Of a DNA stretch of 44,437 nt, positions 16,567-25,518 are shown piece after piece. Numbering within the stretch: the stretch's first letter is position 1; every line of letters begins with the position of its first letter. The notes beneath the pieces are model-generated. The model was not told where the DNA came from and did not search any database. It saw only the letters and a list, made by a program, of their open reading frames with translations. Origin of the DNA: an uncultured Allomuricauda sp. (GTDB lineage Bacteria; Bacteroidota; Bacteroidia; Flavobacteriales; Flavobacteriaceae); the NCBI RefSeq assembly GCF_947258355.1, contig NZ_CAMYIC010000015.1:1-44437 (forward strand), written 5' to 3'. The position numbers and the translations under genes are program-made.

Positions 16567-17373
16567 TTACATAGTCCTATACATTTCCATTTCAAAATCT
16601 ATCTTCTCTTGAATACGGGGATATTCCTGCAGAAACTGGTCGTATAAAAAAGAAAGATGTTTTAAGTCCTTATCGGTTTTACAAAGTCTGGAAATTTGTT
16701 GGGTCACCTCTAAAAGCCCATGAGTCTTCATCATGCGCAGGGAAGGAATGATTTTCTGACAGGACAGCTCCAGTTCACTAAAGTTTTCGTTTACAAGATT
16801 GACTTTGGCACTGCCAATGAACTCAAAAATATTTTGCTTGAACACCCGAACCAATTCTTCCAACAGCTCCATTTGGCCCATGCAATCTTCCAAAACCGGT
16901 TCAAGATCAATGTTTTGGGTAGCAAATCCAGCTTGCAAGCTTTTTTCTATAAATTCAAAATCCGAGGACATACTGTCTTTGTTTTTAAAAAGACCCTGAG
17001 TTTCTTCTTTTGGTTGTTCAACCATTTTTTTCATCTTTTCCACTATCTCCTTTTGATCTTCGGAAAGTGTTTTGCCTTCCAGGGCATAAATCAATGACAA
17101 AAGTTTACCACTGTCGGTTTCGTTCAATTGTCTGCTGTCAAGGCTTCGAATCCCTACTTTTTCGTAGATACTTTCGAGTTGTTTCATCTCAGAAACACCA
17201 AAAACCTTATTCTCCAGTCCTATTTTAAAGACTTCAAAGGATTTCTTTAGTTCCCCAGCTTCAACCACGCCCAATTCTTCATAGGAGAATGAGCTCAATC
17301 CGATTTCCAACTTTTCCAGATACGTTAACAGTTCGCGTGTTCCCAACTTATTGCTATAAAGGTTATTAATCAT
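16567..17373 (-). CDS. Hypothetical protein with a degenerate Hpt-like C-terminal domain
   Basis: Soluble helical protein of 268 residues. Residues 1-120 are of unknown fold. Residues about 170-255 resemble histidine-phosphotransfer domains of Bacteroidota: LLEELVRVFKQNIFEFIGSA, then LSCQKIIPSLRMMKTHGLLEV, then HLSFLYDQFLQEYP. In Hpt domains the central segment reads like AHK-[ML]-LP-S-[FL]-R, with the phosphorylated His. Here that position is Gln206, after Cys205, so phosphotransfer is not expected. The assignment is by eye and moderate. It ends IDFEMEMYRTM, a tail shared in part with the next genes. It is the first gene of a minus-strand unit that ends at the rpoD terminator. Confidence 0.65.
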   Translation of the reverse strand: MINNLYSNKLGTRELLTYLEKLEIGLSSFSYEELGVVEAGELKKSFEVFKIGLENKVFGVSEMKQLESIYEKVGIRSLDSRQLNETDSGKLLSLIYALEGKTLSEDQKEIVEKMKKMVEQPKEETQGLFKNKDSMSSDFEFIEKSLQAGFATQNIDLEPVLEDCMGQMELLEELVRVFKQNIFEFIGSAKVNLVNENFSELELSCQKIIPSLRMMKTHGLLEVTQQISRLCKTDKDLKHLSFLYDQFLQEYPRIQEKIDFEMEMYRTM

Positions 17374-17473
17374 TCTAAAAATGTTGATAATACTGAGGGA
17401 TTACAATTTAATGTTCCGTAGTATTCGGATTTTGTTGTCAAATTGCGTTATTTGTATGTGTAAAAAACCAACC

Positions 17474-18757
17474 ATGAAATATTTTTATCTATTCCTAAGT
17501 ATTACCCTATTTATCTCCTGTGGAGAAAAACAACAAGAAAAGACTGAAACCTTGGAAGAAAAGGCCCAACGGGTCCACGATTCCGTGATTACGATTGATA
17601 CCCACGATGATATCAACGTGCAAAATTTTACAGACAGCATCAATTACACTCAAAACTTGGACACCCAGGTCAACCTCCCCAAAATGAAAGAGGGCGGTTT
17701 GGACGTAGCTTGGTTAGTGGTGTACACAGGACAAGATACCCTTACAACAGAAGGTTATGCCAAAGCTTCTGAAAACGCAATCTCTAAATTTGAAGCTATA
17801 CACAAACTTTGTGAGGAAATTGCCCCGGACCAAATTGAATTAGCGCTGAACTCGGATGATGTGAGAAGAATTGTAGCGGCCGGTAAAAAGGTTGCTATGA
17901 TCGGTGTGGAAAATGCCTATCCCATTGGTGAGGATCTTTCAAAAATTGAAGAATACCAAAAGCGAGGTGCTCGCTATATTTCCTTGGCCCACAATGGCCA
18001 TAGCCAGTTCAGTGACTCCAATACAGGAGAAAGAGATAGTATATGGCTACACAATGGGCTAAGTGAGCTTGGCAAACAAGCGGTTGCTGAAATGAACCGT
18101 GTGGGGATCATGATCGATGTTTCCCATCCATCCAAAGAAGCCATAAAACAAATGATAGAGCTTACAAAAGCTCCAATTATAGCCTCACACTCCTCGGCCA
18201 GAGCACTTTGTGACCATAGCCGTAACTTGGATGATGAGCAATTGATGTTGATGAAGGAAAACGGTGGAGTTGTTCAGACAGTGGCTTTTAGCTCTTATTT
18301 GAATACCGAAAAACATGAAGCCCGAGCTGCTTATATGACCGAAGTCTATAAAAAAGTAGCCGATTCTTTGGATGTTCCGTGGTACGAGCGTTCCCAATTT
18401 GGTTCCTTGACCGATGAACAACGTGAAGAGTTCTTTGCCAATTACCGAAAAGTGATGAACATTGGAGAAGAAATGGCCAAAACCGACCCTAATGTTCCAC
18501 CAGCAGTCAATGTATCCGATTTTGTGGACCACATCGACTACATGGTAGAATTAATAGGTATTGACCATGTTGGCATCAGCTCCGATTTTGATGGAGGTGG
18601 TGGCATCGAAGGGTGGTCTGACGCTTCCGAAACCTTCAACGTAACCTTGGAACTTGTAAAACGAGGCTATACCGAAGAGGAAATAGCGAAATTATGGGGC
18701 GGCAACTTACTTCGGGTATTGGACGAAGTCCAAGCCGTAGCAAAAACCATGGGTTAA
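17474..18757 (+). CDS. Membrane dipeptidase, peptidase family M19, lipoprotein
   Basis: Zinc-dependent dipeptidase of 427 residues. The ATG at 17474 is chosen because it directly precedes the lipoprotein signal MKYFYLFLSITLFISC with the lipobox Cys at 16; the frame is open further upstream, but that extension is not signal-like. The two-metal site is complete: H44-x-D46 in IDTHDDI, the bridging Glu146 in IGVENAY, the His in IDVSHPS and ASHSSAR, and a late Asp region, ISSDFDGGGGI. It probably cleaves dipeptides in the periplasm, possibly with D-residues. Its stop overlaps the convergent thioesterase gene by 4 bp. Confidence 0.93.
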   Translation: MKYFYLFLSITLFISCGEKQQEKTETLEEKAQRVHDSVITIDTHDDINVQNFTDSINYTQNLDTQVNLPKMKEGGLDVAWLVVYTGQDTLTTEGYAKASENAISKFEAIHKLCEEIAPDQIELALNSDDVRRIVAAGKKVAMIGVENAYPIGEDLSKIEEYQKRGARYISLAHNGHSQFSDSNTGERDSIWLHNGLSELGKQAVAEMNRVGIMIDVSHPSKEAIKQMIELTKAPIIASHSSARALCDHSRNLDDEQLMLMKENGGVVQTVAFSSYLNTEKHEARAAYMTEVYKKVADSLDVPWYERSQFGSLTDEQREEFFANYRKVMNIGEEMAKTDPNVPPAVNVSDFVDHIDYMVELIGIDHVGISSDFDGGGGIEGWSDASETFNVTLELVKRGYTEEEIAKLWGGNLLRVLDEVQAVAKTMG

Positions 18758-19173
18758 GAAGTAGCTTTTTGCTCTTCTTTTTCCTTTTTGGCCAAACGGT
18801 CCTTAACGTATTCTATCTTTGTTTTACCGTGGGCCTTGGGATTCCCATTGTCATCCAGGTTTACCATAATAATATTGTCGACCGTAACAATACTTTCGTG
18901 GGTCATCTTGTTTCTTACTTCACAGTTGAGCGAAATTGAGGTGACCCCGAACTTTATGACCTCAATACCAATTTCTACGATGTCTCCCTCCTGGGCAGTA
19001 CTCATGAAATTGATTTCGGACATATATTTGGTAACGATTTTTTTGTTCTCGAGCTGAATGATACTGTACAACACAGCTTCTTCGTCTATCCAGGCTAGGA
19101 CTTTACCTCCAAACAGTGTTCCATTGGCGTTCAAATCCCCTGGCTTTACCCATTTTCTTGTATGAAATCGCAT
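18754..19173 (-). CDS. Acyl-CoA thioesterase, hotdog fold (YciA/BACH-like)
   Basis: Thioesterase of 139 residues that hydrolyses acyl-CoA in the cytoplasm. The hotdog signature is NANGTLFGGKVLAWIDEEA (residues 15-33), with the family Asp30 in the central helix, followed by VTKYMSEINFMSTAQEGDIVEIG and SLNCEVRN. The start at 19173 is set by the promoter: TAACTTTG (19205-19198 on the minus strand) is a -7 box whose TTG would otherwise be the first codon of a longer frame. A charged KKEKEEQK tail ends the protein. Preferred chain length is unknown. Confidence 0.9.
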   Translation of the reverse strand: MRFHTRKWVKPGDLNANGTLFGGKVLAWIDEEAVLYSIIQLENKKIVTKYMSEINFMSTAQEGDIVEIGIEVIKFGVTSISLNCEVRNKMTHESIVTVDNIIMVNLDDNGNPKAHGKTKIEYVKDRLAKKEKEEQKATS

Positions 19174-19197
19174 AGTTGAAACATTTAGAATTCCATG

Positions 19198-19205
19198 CAA
19201 AGTTA
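19198..19205 (-). promoter_or_regulatory. -7 box of the thioesterase gene
   Basis: TAACTTTG on the minus strand matches TAnnTTTG exactly. Transcription would start near 19192, giving a leader of about 20 nt before the ATG at 19173. No clear -33 element is visible. Confidence 0.55.
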
Positions 19206-19343
19206 AATCAATACTCTGAAGATTTTTCTTGTTAACCCCTTTTATTGGTGCGAATTATGAATTTGAAATATTTGACACAGGGCAAGTGTTGAGTAAATAA
19301 TTTTGAAAGGCCAAGATTTTAAACTTGATCAATTTAGGCCGTA

Positions 19344-20243
19344 TTAATCGAATAAACCCTTTTGAGGTGGCAAAGTGGTCTTGGGAATGTGCAGGTCAAA
19401 GTCCAATTTGTCATTTAGTTGCTTGATAAAATACGCCGACAATAGAGGTGATTCCAGCTCAAGATTTTGATGCACAAAGAAATGGATGTTCTCCAACCCC
19501 ATGGATTTCCAAGAAGACAAACGATCGATCCAATCGTCCAAACGAGGGTAATCGGATTCGTGATTGGCGCCCACATATCGAATAAATGCTTCGTTCTTGG
19601 TCAATCGCATATGCATCAGGTCCCTCCTACCTGCCGTGTCCACCAAAACATTGGCAATGTTGTTTTCTTCAAGTAAGTGATACAATTCTTGTGCTACTTT
19701 TTCATCGGTAAACCAATCTGTATGTCGAAACTCCATGGCCAACGGGAATTCTTTGGGCCAATATTCCACAAAGCGCACTACCCTATCCCAATTTTTGGGA
19801 CCAAAGTTGTTGTGCATCTGCAGAAAAATGGTGCCCAGTTTATCCCCCAGTAAAGGGGTTACCTCTAAGTAACGATCAGCAGCTTCCAGTGCCTTATCGT
19901 TCATTCGGCGCAAATGACTGACTTCGTTGGTCATTTTTGGAAAAAACTTAAAACCTTCTGGGGTTTTGTCACGCCATTTCTCGTACTGTTCTGCAGGAAA
20001 GATGCGATAGAACGTTGCGTTCAATTCAATACTATTAAATTGAGTCGAATAATAAGCTAATTCATCCTTTGTGCCTCTTGGGTAGAAATTCTTGAGTTCT
20101 TGCCGGTTCCATTTGGCACAGCCCACATGAATTTTGGGCTTTGCACCTGTTTTGGTTTTGGACAAAACTACAGGAGTATCAGGATGGTCGGGTGGTATGG
20201 TAAAATCAATAAGTTCTGGGTGGTCTACTTTTCCGAATTTCAT
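19344..20243 (-). CDS. DUF72 family protein (YecE-like)
   Basis: TIM-barrel-like protein of 299 residues. The family blocks are clear: IHVGCAKWNRQELKNFYP near residue 37, FNSIELNATFYRIFP, a KFFPKMTNEVSHLRRM-like segment, LGTIFLQMHNNFGPKN, AMEFRHTDWF, and a late NIHFFVHQNLE. The ATG at 20243 is chosen over the more upstream frame because homologous sequence starts just after it; a TATACTTTG box lies about 20 nt upstream. Its biochemical function is unknown in general. It stands alone, on the minus strand. Confidence 0.88.
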   Translation of the reverse strand: MKFGKVDHPELIDFTIPPDHPDTPVVLSKTKTGAKPKIHVGCAKWNRQELKNFYPRGTKDELAYYSTQFNSIELNATFYRIFPAEQYEKWRDKTPEGFKFFPKMTNEVSHLRRMNDKALEAADRYLEVTPLLGDKLGTIFLQMHNNFGPKNWDRVVRFVEYWPKEFPLAMEFRHTDWFTDEKVAQELYHLLEENNIANVLVDTAGRRDLMHMRLTKNEAFIRYVGANHESDYPRLDDWIDRLSSWKSMGLENIHFFVHQNLELESPLLSAYFIKQLNDKLDFDLHIPKTTLPPQKGLFD

Positions 20244-20338
20244 AAGTATCGCTATTTGAGCACAAAGTATAAAAATAAGGTTTTTGGTTTTTTGGATGAT
20301 CAAATGGGTATTTACATCACCTTTTATTATATTTAAAC

Positions 20339-20455
20339 ATGACATTCTTCAAAAAACGTTTTAGCTTTTCGCAGTTGTTCAGGTACTGGCTATTCCTCGA
20401 ATTTTCAATCTGCATATTGTGTCTCTTGGTTTATTGGATTTTTAAATTGCTCTAG
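20339..20455 (+). CDS. Possible 38-residue single-span membrane protein
   Basis: A short frame begins MTFFKKRFSFSQLFRYW, continues through a strongly hydrophobic stretch (LFLEFSICILCLLVYWIF) and stops at TAG. The basic N-terminus and single span follow the positive-inside rule for a small inner-membrane protein. It lies in the gap between the DUF72 gene and the 137-residue gene. No ribosome-binding site or convincing promoter decides the matter. Confidence 0.35.
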   Translation: MTFFKKRFSFSQLFRYWLFLEFSICILCLLVYWIFKLL

Positions 20456-20563
20456 TATTTTCTAAGATTTCTTCTTTTTGTTGTTCATAACATCGTTGAC
20501 AACTATTGCTCTATTTAAAAGTGTGCGGTCAATCATTCTGTAATTTTATTAAAAATCACAACC

Positions 20564-20977
20564 ATGGATTCACAATCCGACCGTCGATTGGACATTCGTC
20601 CAAATATTCCTAAGTCACATTTTAACAGCCAAATGGGTTTTGACGAGCATTTTCAGAACAAGACGCTTCGCCCCGTAATCAAACTTCAAAACGATTTACT
20701 GGTAGAGGCCTTCAAGAATTATGCGAATAAGCACAAAGGTGTTTTTCACGAACTTTCCTTGGAGAAAAAGCTGCACTATATCGAAAGGGCCATCCAAAAA
20801 GATATCAAATTTAGGAATTCCCTAAAGGGAATGATCATTGGCCAGTTCACCGTGGAGGAATATCGCGATTACATTACCAATTCTTCTGCTTTGAACAAAA
20901 GAATGATGAATATGGTAGTGGAACGCCTAAAGGACCAAGTCCAACTTTTGGAGGAAGAAGCCTTATTCCAAAATTGA
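20564..20977 (+). CDS. Conserved hypothetical protein of Flavobacteriia
   Basis: Soluble protein of 137 residues, mostly helical and highly charged. Blocks such as FQNKTLRPVIKLQNDLL, KDIKFRNSLKGMIIGQFT and NSSALNKRMMNMV recall a conserved flavobacterial family that databases sometimes label glyoxalase. I see no glyoxalase metal motif, so I do not use that name. Its 3' end overlaps the convergent DUF2461 gene by 15 bp. Function is unknown. Confidence 0.8.
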   Translation: MDSQSDRRLDIRPNIPKSHFNSQMGFDEHFQNKTLRPVIKLQNDLLVEAFKNYANKHKGVFHELSLEKKLHYIERAIQKDIKFRNSLKGMIIGQFTVEEYRDYITNSSALNKRMMNMVVERLKDQVQLLEEEALFQN

Positions 20978-21646
20978 TTCCCCATTTAAATTGGTGGTGA
21001 GTATATCGCTCATCAGGTCAAAATAAGGGCGTATGGCTCTATATGACTCATCTGCCTGATTCAAAAAGGATGGTGAAAGCACTTCATCGTCAGAAAGTTG
21101 ACGCGTGAACACGAACTGTTTTTTTCGAATCAGGTCGATGTTCGGATGCTCTTTGTCAAAACCTTTTGGAGCAGTTTTTAATTCCTCTCCTCGTAATGTT
21201 CCCCAAACGGTTTTTAATTCTTTTTGATTGATGACTTCCCGGAATTCATCCGCATCCATTTCCAATTCCTTTCGTATGCGGAATAAATCTTCCTTGTTTG
21301 GGGCCCAGAAACCTGCACCTAAAAAAGATTCTCCAGGTTTGATGTGAATGTAGTAACCCCCTCGTAAATGTGCGCCCAATCTGGAAAAGAACCCGGCAAA
21401 ATGGGTTTTATAGGGGGTTTTGTCTTTGGAAAAGCGAACATCCCGGTAAATACGGAACAGCTTCATTTTTTCAATCTCATCATGATGGTTCAAGTTGAGT
21501 TTGGCTGCTTCAAGAAATGATTTGACTTCGGATTGATGTTTTTTAAATTCAGGCTTATGCGCTTCAAACCAGTCCCGATTATTGTTGTTTTTCAATTCGT
21601 TCAAGAAAACAAAAACTTTTTTGGAAATCGTAATATTTTCACCCAT
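20963..21646 (-). CDS. DUF2461 family protein
   Basis: Protein of 227 residues. The DUF2461 pattern is clear: VFVFLNELKNNNNRDWFEAHKPEF near the N-terminus, then LFRIYRDVRFSKDKTPYKTHFAGFF and GGYYIHIKPGESFLGAGFW in the middle, and KGFDKEHPNIDLIRKKQFV towards the end. The family is widespread, with no established activity. The 3' end overlaps its convergent neighbour. It is divergent from cysE. Confidence 0.9.
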   Translation of the reverse strand: MGENITISKKVFVFLNELKNNNNRDWFEAHKPEFKKHQSEVKSFLEAAKLNLNHHDEIEKMKLFRIYRDVRFSKDKTPYKTHFAGFFSRLGAHLRGGYYIHIKPGESFLGAGFWAPNKEDLFRIRKELEMDADEFREVINQKELKTVWGTLRGEELKTAPKGFDKEHPNIDLIRKKQFVFTRQLSDDEVLSPSFLNQADESYRAIRPYFDLMSDILTTNLNGESILE

Positions 21647-21738
21647 TGGTGTCTAAAATGTTATTTTTAATCTAAAGTTAGCCTTTTATACCTTCGCATG
21701 GTAAGGATTTGTCTAATTTTAAGACAATACACTGCAGT

Positions 21739-22530
21739 ATGGACAAGGAAAAAATCATCGCTGAACTCAGCAGACATAAAAAGCTCCCTTATTTAGATTT
21801 CAGACTAAAGCAGGAAACCGAGGATTTTACAGACACGCTTTTTTATACCCTATTTGATGCCAATACACCAGTGGCGGTCAACTTGGAATTATTGGAAAGA
21901 CAATTCAACAGATTAATGGACATGGCGTGCTGGGATTTGGAAAAACCCAGCGAAGAGCTCTGGGGAGGATATGTTTCGCACCTTCCTGAAATTTTAGAAA
22001 AGCTAAACTTGGATGCCGAAGCTATCCTTAATTGCGATCCAGCCTCATTGTCACTTCAAGAAATATACATGGCATATCCTGGATTTTATGCTATTTCCAT
22101 TTATCGACTGGCCCACGAACTATACAAAGAAGGTGTTCCACTTATCCCCCGTATGATGACCGAATATGCACATAGACAAACAGGTGTGGACATAAATCCC
22201 GGTGCCAAAATCGGTAAATCATTTTTTATTGATCATGCTACAGGTGTGGTCATAGGAGAAACTGCGATAATCCATGATAATGTGAAACTTTATCAAGGTG
22301 TTACCCTTGGTGCACTATATGTTGCCAAAAACTTGGAGAAAACTAAGCGCCATCCCACCATAGAAAATAATGTCACCATATACGCCAACGCAACGATTTT
22401 AGGTGGAGACACTGTTGTTGGTGCCAATTCCATTATTGGTGGAAACGCATGGATAACTGCCTCGGTTCCTCCTAATTCAACCGTTTATCATAAACCAGAA
22501 ATTAAAATAAAGACAATCCCAAATGTCTAA
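21739..22530 (+). CDS. cysE: Serine O-acetyltransferase
   Basis: Transfers acetyl from acetyl-CoA to L-serine, the first step of cysteine synthesis. The protein has 263 residues from the ATG at 21739 ([11 protein letters not shown]); the frame extends 30 nt upstream to a TTG, but the ATG is the better start. An alpha-helical N-terminal domain (about 1-135) precedes left-handed beta-helix hexapeptide repeats (about 140-255). The catalytic and CoA-binding region is [31 protein letters not shown]. Its 3' end overlaps the start of cysM by 8 bp, so the two enzymes are made from one message; in this family they often associate as a complex. Confidence 0.94.
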   Translation: MDKEKIIAELSRHKKLPYLDFRLKQETEDFTDTLFYTLFDANTPVAVNLELLERQFNRLMDMACWDLEKPSEELWGGYVSHLPEILEKLNLDAEAILNCDPASLSLQEIYMAYPGFYAISIYRLAHELYKEGVPLIPRMMTEYAHRQTGVDINPGAKIGKSFFIDHATGVVIGETAIIHDNVKLYQGVTLGALYVAKNLEKTKRHPTIENNVTIYANATILGGDTVVGANSIIGGNAWITASVPPNSTVYHKPEIKIKTIPNV

Positions 22531-23407
22531 TAGCATACTAGATCTTATTGGAAACACACCTTTGGTGGAATCCAGAGTATTGAATACCAATCCAAACGTA
22601 AAAATCCTATTTAAACTTGAAGGAAATAATCCTGGCGGAAGTGTTAAGGACAGGCCCGCTTACAATATGATCAAAAGTGGCTTGGAACGAGGGGATTTTA
22701 CCAAGGAAACCAAATTAATCGAAGCCACAAGTGGAAATACCGGTATTGGGTTGGCTATGATCGCTGGAATTTTTGGTCTTGACATTGAATTGGTGATGCC
22801 CGAAAACTCAACAAAAGAACGTGTACAGACCATGCGTGCTTATGGGGCAAAAGTTACCTTAACATCTGCAGATGTAGGTATCGAAGGAGCTCGCGATTAT
22901 GCGGAAGCCAAGGTTAAAGAAGAAGGTTTTATAATGATGAACCAATTTTCCAATGATGATAATTGGAAAGCACACTACAAAACCACAGGCCCCGAAATTT
23001 GGAGGGATACGAATGGGGAAATCACCCATTTTGTATCCAGCATGGGAACAACAGGCACTATCATGGGTACATCTACGTATTTAAAGGAACAAAACCCAAA
23101 TGTTCAAATTGTTGGTGTACAGCCTACAGATGAATCTAAAATTCCTGGCATACGAAAATGGCCAAAAGAATATCTTCCAAAAATCTTTAATCCAGCTAAA
23201 GTTGACACCGTAATGGAGGTCAGCGAACAAGAAGCTACTGAGATGGCCAAAAAACTGGCTAAAGAAGAAGGTATATTCTCTGGCATGAGTAGTGGTGGCG
23301 CGGCAACAGTGGCACTACGTTTAGCAGAAACTATGGAGAGCGGGGTTATTGTTTCAATTGTGTGCGACAGAGGCGACCGTTATTTGTCGTCAGATTTGTT
23401 TGATTAG
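22523..23407 (+). CDS. cysM: Cysteine synthase, CysM type
   Basis: PLP enzyme that replaces the acetyl group of O-acetylserine with sulfide (or thiosulfate in CysM-type enzymes) to give cysteine. The PLP Lys42 is in [13 protein letters not shown], the substrate loop TSGNTG at 69-74, the phosphate-binding loop [11 protein letters not shown] near 172, and SGMSSGGA near 253. The SVKDRPA form and 294-residue length favour CysM over CysK. It is translationally overlapped with cysE. Nothing in the 119-nt gap after it looks like a strong terminator. Confidence 0.93.
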   Translation: MSNSILDLIGNTPLVESRVLNTNPNVKILFKLEGNNPGGSVKDRPAYNMIKSGLERGDFTKETKLIEATSGNTGIGLAMIAGIFGLDIELVMPENSTKERVQTMRAYGAKVTLTSADVGIEGARDYAEAKVKEEGFIMMNQFSNDDNWKAHYKTTGPEIWRDTNGEITHFVSSMGTTGTIMGTSTYLKEQNPNVQIVGVQPTDESKIPGIRKWPKEYLPKIFNPAKVDTVMEVSEQEATEMAKKLAKEEGIFSGMSSGGAATVALRLAETMESGVIVSIVCDRGDRYLSSDLFD

Positions 23408-23532
23408 ACAAGTCATTTTCATATCATTTTTCACGTCTTTCATGTCGGATTTTTCGGATTATCCAACATAGTTGGCTAGTCATCGATTTTGTTAAAATAG
23501 TACTCTAAAAAAGCCCGTTCTTTATATTGAAT

Positions 23533-24039
23533 ATGAGTCCCAAATCTAAATTTGACATGAATACCATTTCTAAAATCATCACTTGGAAAAGGAATATCCT
23601 AGCTAGTGTAGCAGTTTTATTAGCCTTGGTCGTATTAAGTTTTTATGGAGTTTATACGAATCAATTCTACTTCTTAAAACCTGATAACTATATTCTTCCG
23701 CTTCTAACATCGGTCCATTTTCTTTATTTGTATGTTGTCTGGTTTAAGATTACGGAAGATGAACTTCCTGACCCAAAAATGAGAAACATCGAATACATTT
23801 TGTATGCCATCTTGATTGTGTATGTTTTCAAAATTTATGATACCGCAATGGTGTTCAACTCTATAGAAGTATACGAGAAACATGTAATTCCAGCTAATTT
23901 TAAAACCATGGCGACATTGATTCTTGTTCTTCATAGCATATTGCCAATCTTGACCTTGTATACATTTTGGCTAAGGAAAAAATTTATTGGAGTCTATAAT
24001 TTTGAAAACTATAACGACAATTTAAATATTTGGCACTAA
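23533..24039 (+). CDS. Hypothetical four-span integral membrane protein
   Basis: Membrane protein of 168 residues from the ATG at 23533; an internal ATG at 23557 is also possible. Four hydrophobic segments are visible: about 24-43, 53-73, 88-108 and 128-148. Short charged loops and a C-terminal cytoplasmic-type tail (WLRKKFIGVYNFENYN) follow. I do not recognise the family. It is convergent with the AAA ATPase gene, with a 1-nt gap, so the two must share termination signals inside each other's coding ends. Confidence 0.75.
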   Translation: MSPKSKFDMNTISKIITWKRNILASVAVLLALVVLSFYGVYTNQFYFLKPDNYILPLLTSVHFLYLYVVWFKITEDELPDPKMRNIEYILYAILIVYVFKIYDTAMVFNSIEVYEKHVIPANFKTMATLILVLHSILPILTLYTFWLRKKFIGVYNFENYNDNLNIWH

Positions 24040-24040
24040 T

Positions 24041-25510
24041 CTATAGGCCACTGATGTAGCTTCCGTAGAGATCCTTGAACTGATAGCCTTGCTGAAAACG
24101 ATGTTTACTAAGTTTTTTGTGGGCAACCAATCCCCAAAGTAATAACTCTTTCAAGAAATAAGTATCTTCTTTGGAAATATCCGGTTGGTATTCTTTCATT
24201 AAATTATTCAATGGGCCAATGGAGTCCAATTTGGATTTATAATCCTCTTCTTTTTCGTCGTCCAAAAGGTCAAAGCCTTCTCCATCAAAAAACCAGCTCA
24301 CCAATTCATCATATTCGTTTTCTTCTTCTTTACGTTGAAGTTTGTCAATTTTGGGAAAGTAATTTGGGAATAGAGATTTTGCAGCATCTTCTATCAGATT
24401 CTCCGCAACGGAACCTGCTCCCTCCTGCTCTCCTTCATATACCAATTCAATTTTTCCTGTGATGGATGGCACCACGCCCATAAAATCACTTAAGCGGACT
24501 GTAGTTTTTTTGTCACCGGCAACAATGGCCCTACGCTCAGCGGTACTCAATAAGTTTTCAAAAGCGGTAATGCTCATACGGGCACTTACGCCACTCTTGG
24601 CATCTACGTATTCACTATTTCTGGCCTCAAAACTGATTTGCTCCAATAGGTCCATCGCAATTTCGGGTACATACACAAAATCTGATTGACGTTTGTCGAG
24701 CTGCGCTTCTTGCTTTGTGATTTTCTTCGCAATCTCGATGCTTTTCGGATAGTGGGTCAAAATTTGTGAACCGATTCTATCCTTTAATGGGGTAACAATG
24801 CTCCCTCTGTTAGTATAATCTTCAGGATTTGCTGTAAACACAAATTGAATGTCCAAATGCAAACGTAGTTTAAATCCACGTATCTGTATGTCTCCTTCTT
24901 GCAGTATATTAAACAAGGCTACTTGAATTCTTGCTTGAAGGTCAGGGAGCTCATTGATTACAAAAATACAGCGGTTGGCTCTTGGTATCATACCAAAGTG
25001 GATTACTCGATCATCTGCATAAGAAAGTTTCAAATTGGCCGCTTTAATCGGGTCTACATCACCTATCAAATCCGCTACGGTAACATCTGGTGTGGCCAAT
25101 TTTTCATAAAAACGCTCGCTTCTGTGAACCCAACTAACGGGAGTATCATCTCCCTTTTCTTTGATAAGCTCCGTAGCATATCGTGAAATGGGATCCAACG
25201 GGTCATCGTGAATTTCTGAACCCTCCACTATGGGCATCCATTCGTCCAGCAGTTGCACCATTAAACGGGCTAAGCGGGTTTTTGCCTGCCCTCTCAATCC
25301 CAATAAATTAATATTGTGACGGGATAAAATGGCTCTTTCCAATTCAGGAATTACCGAATTTTCATATCCCCAGACACCTTCGAACACTTGTTCTCCTTTG
25401 GAAATTTTATCCAAAAGGTTCTCCCTTAGTTCGTCTTTAATGCTTTTACTTGTATAACCAGCTGATTTTAGTTCACCTAGCGTTGATATTTTGGTGTGAT
25501 CCAATTTCAT
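24041..25510 (-). CDS. AAA+ ATPase, Mg-chelatase subunit I/MoxR-like
   Basis: ATPase of 489 residues. Walker A is GLRGQAKT at 71-78. The Walker B region reads CIFVINELPDL, with Asn186-Glu187 where Asp-Glu is usual. Sensor 1 and Arg-finger regions follow: FVFTANPEDYTNRGSIVTPLKDRIGSQI (about 223-250). It resembles the Mg-chelatase subunit I/MoxR families that remodel protein or metal complexes together with a VWA-domain partner. That partner is encoded 8 nt upstream in the same unit. No porphyrin genes are nearby, so chlorophyll-type chelation is not implied. The client is unknown. Confidence 0.88.
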   Translation of the reverse strand: MKLDHTKISTLGELKSAGYTSKSIKDELRENLLDKISKGEQVFEGVWGYENSVIPELERAILSRHNINLLGLRGQAKTRLARLMVQLLDEWMPIVEGSEIHDDPLDPISRYATELIKEKGDDTPVSWVHRSERFYEKLATPDVTVADLIGDVDPIKAANLKLSYADDRVIHFGMIPRANRCIFVINELPDLQARIQVALFNILQEGDIQIRGFKLRLHLDIQFVFTANPEDYTNRGSIVTPLKDRIGSQILTHYPKSIEIAKKITKQEAQLDKRQSDFVYVPEIAMDLLEQISFEARNSEYVDAKSGVSARMSITAFENLLSTAERRAIVAGDKKTTVRLSDFMGVVPSITGKIELVYEGEQEGAGSVAENLIEDAAKSLFPNYFPKIDKLQRKEEENEYDELVSWFFDGEGFDLLDDEKEEDYKSKLDSIGPLNNLMKEYQPDISKEDTYFLKELLLWGLVAHKKLSKHRFQQGYQFKDLYGSYISGL

Positions 25511-25518
25511 ATGTTGTG

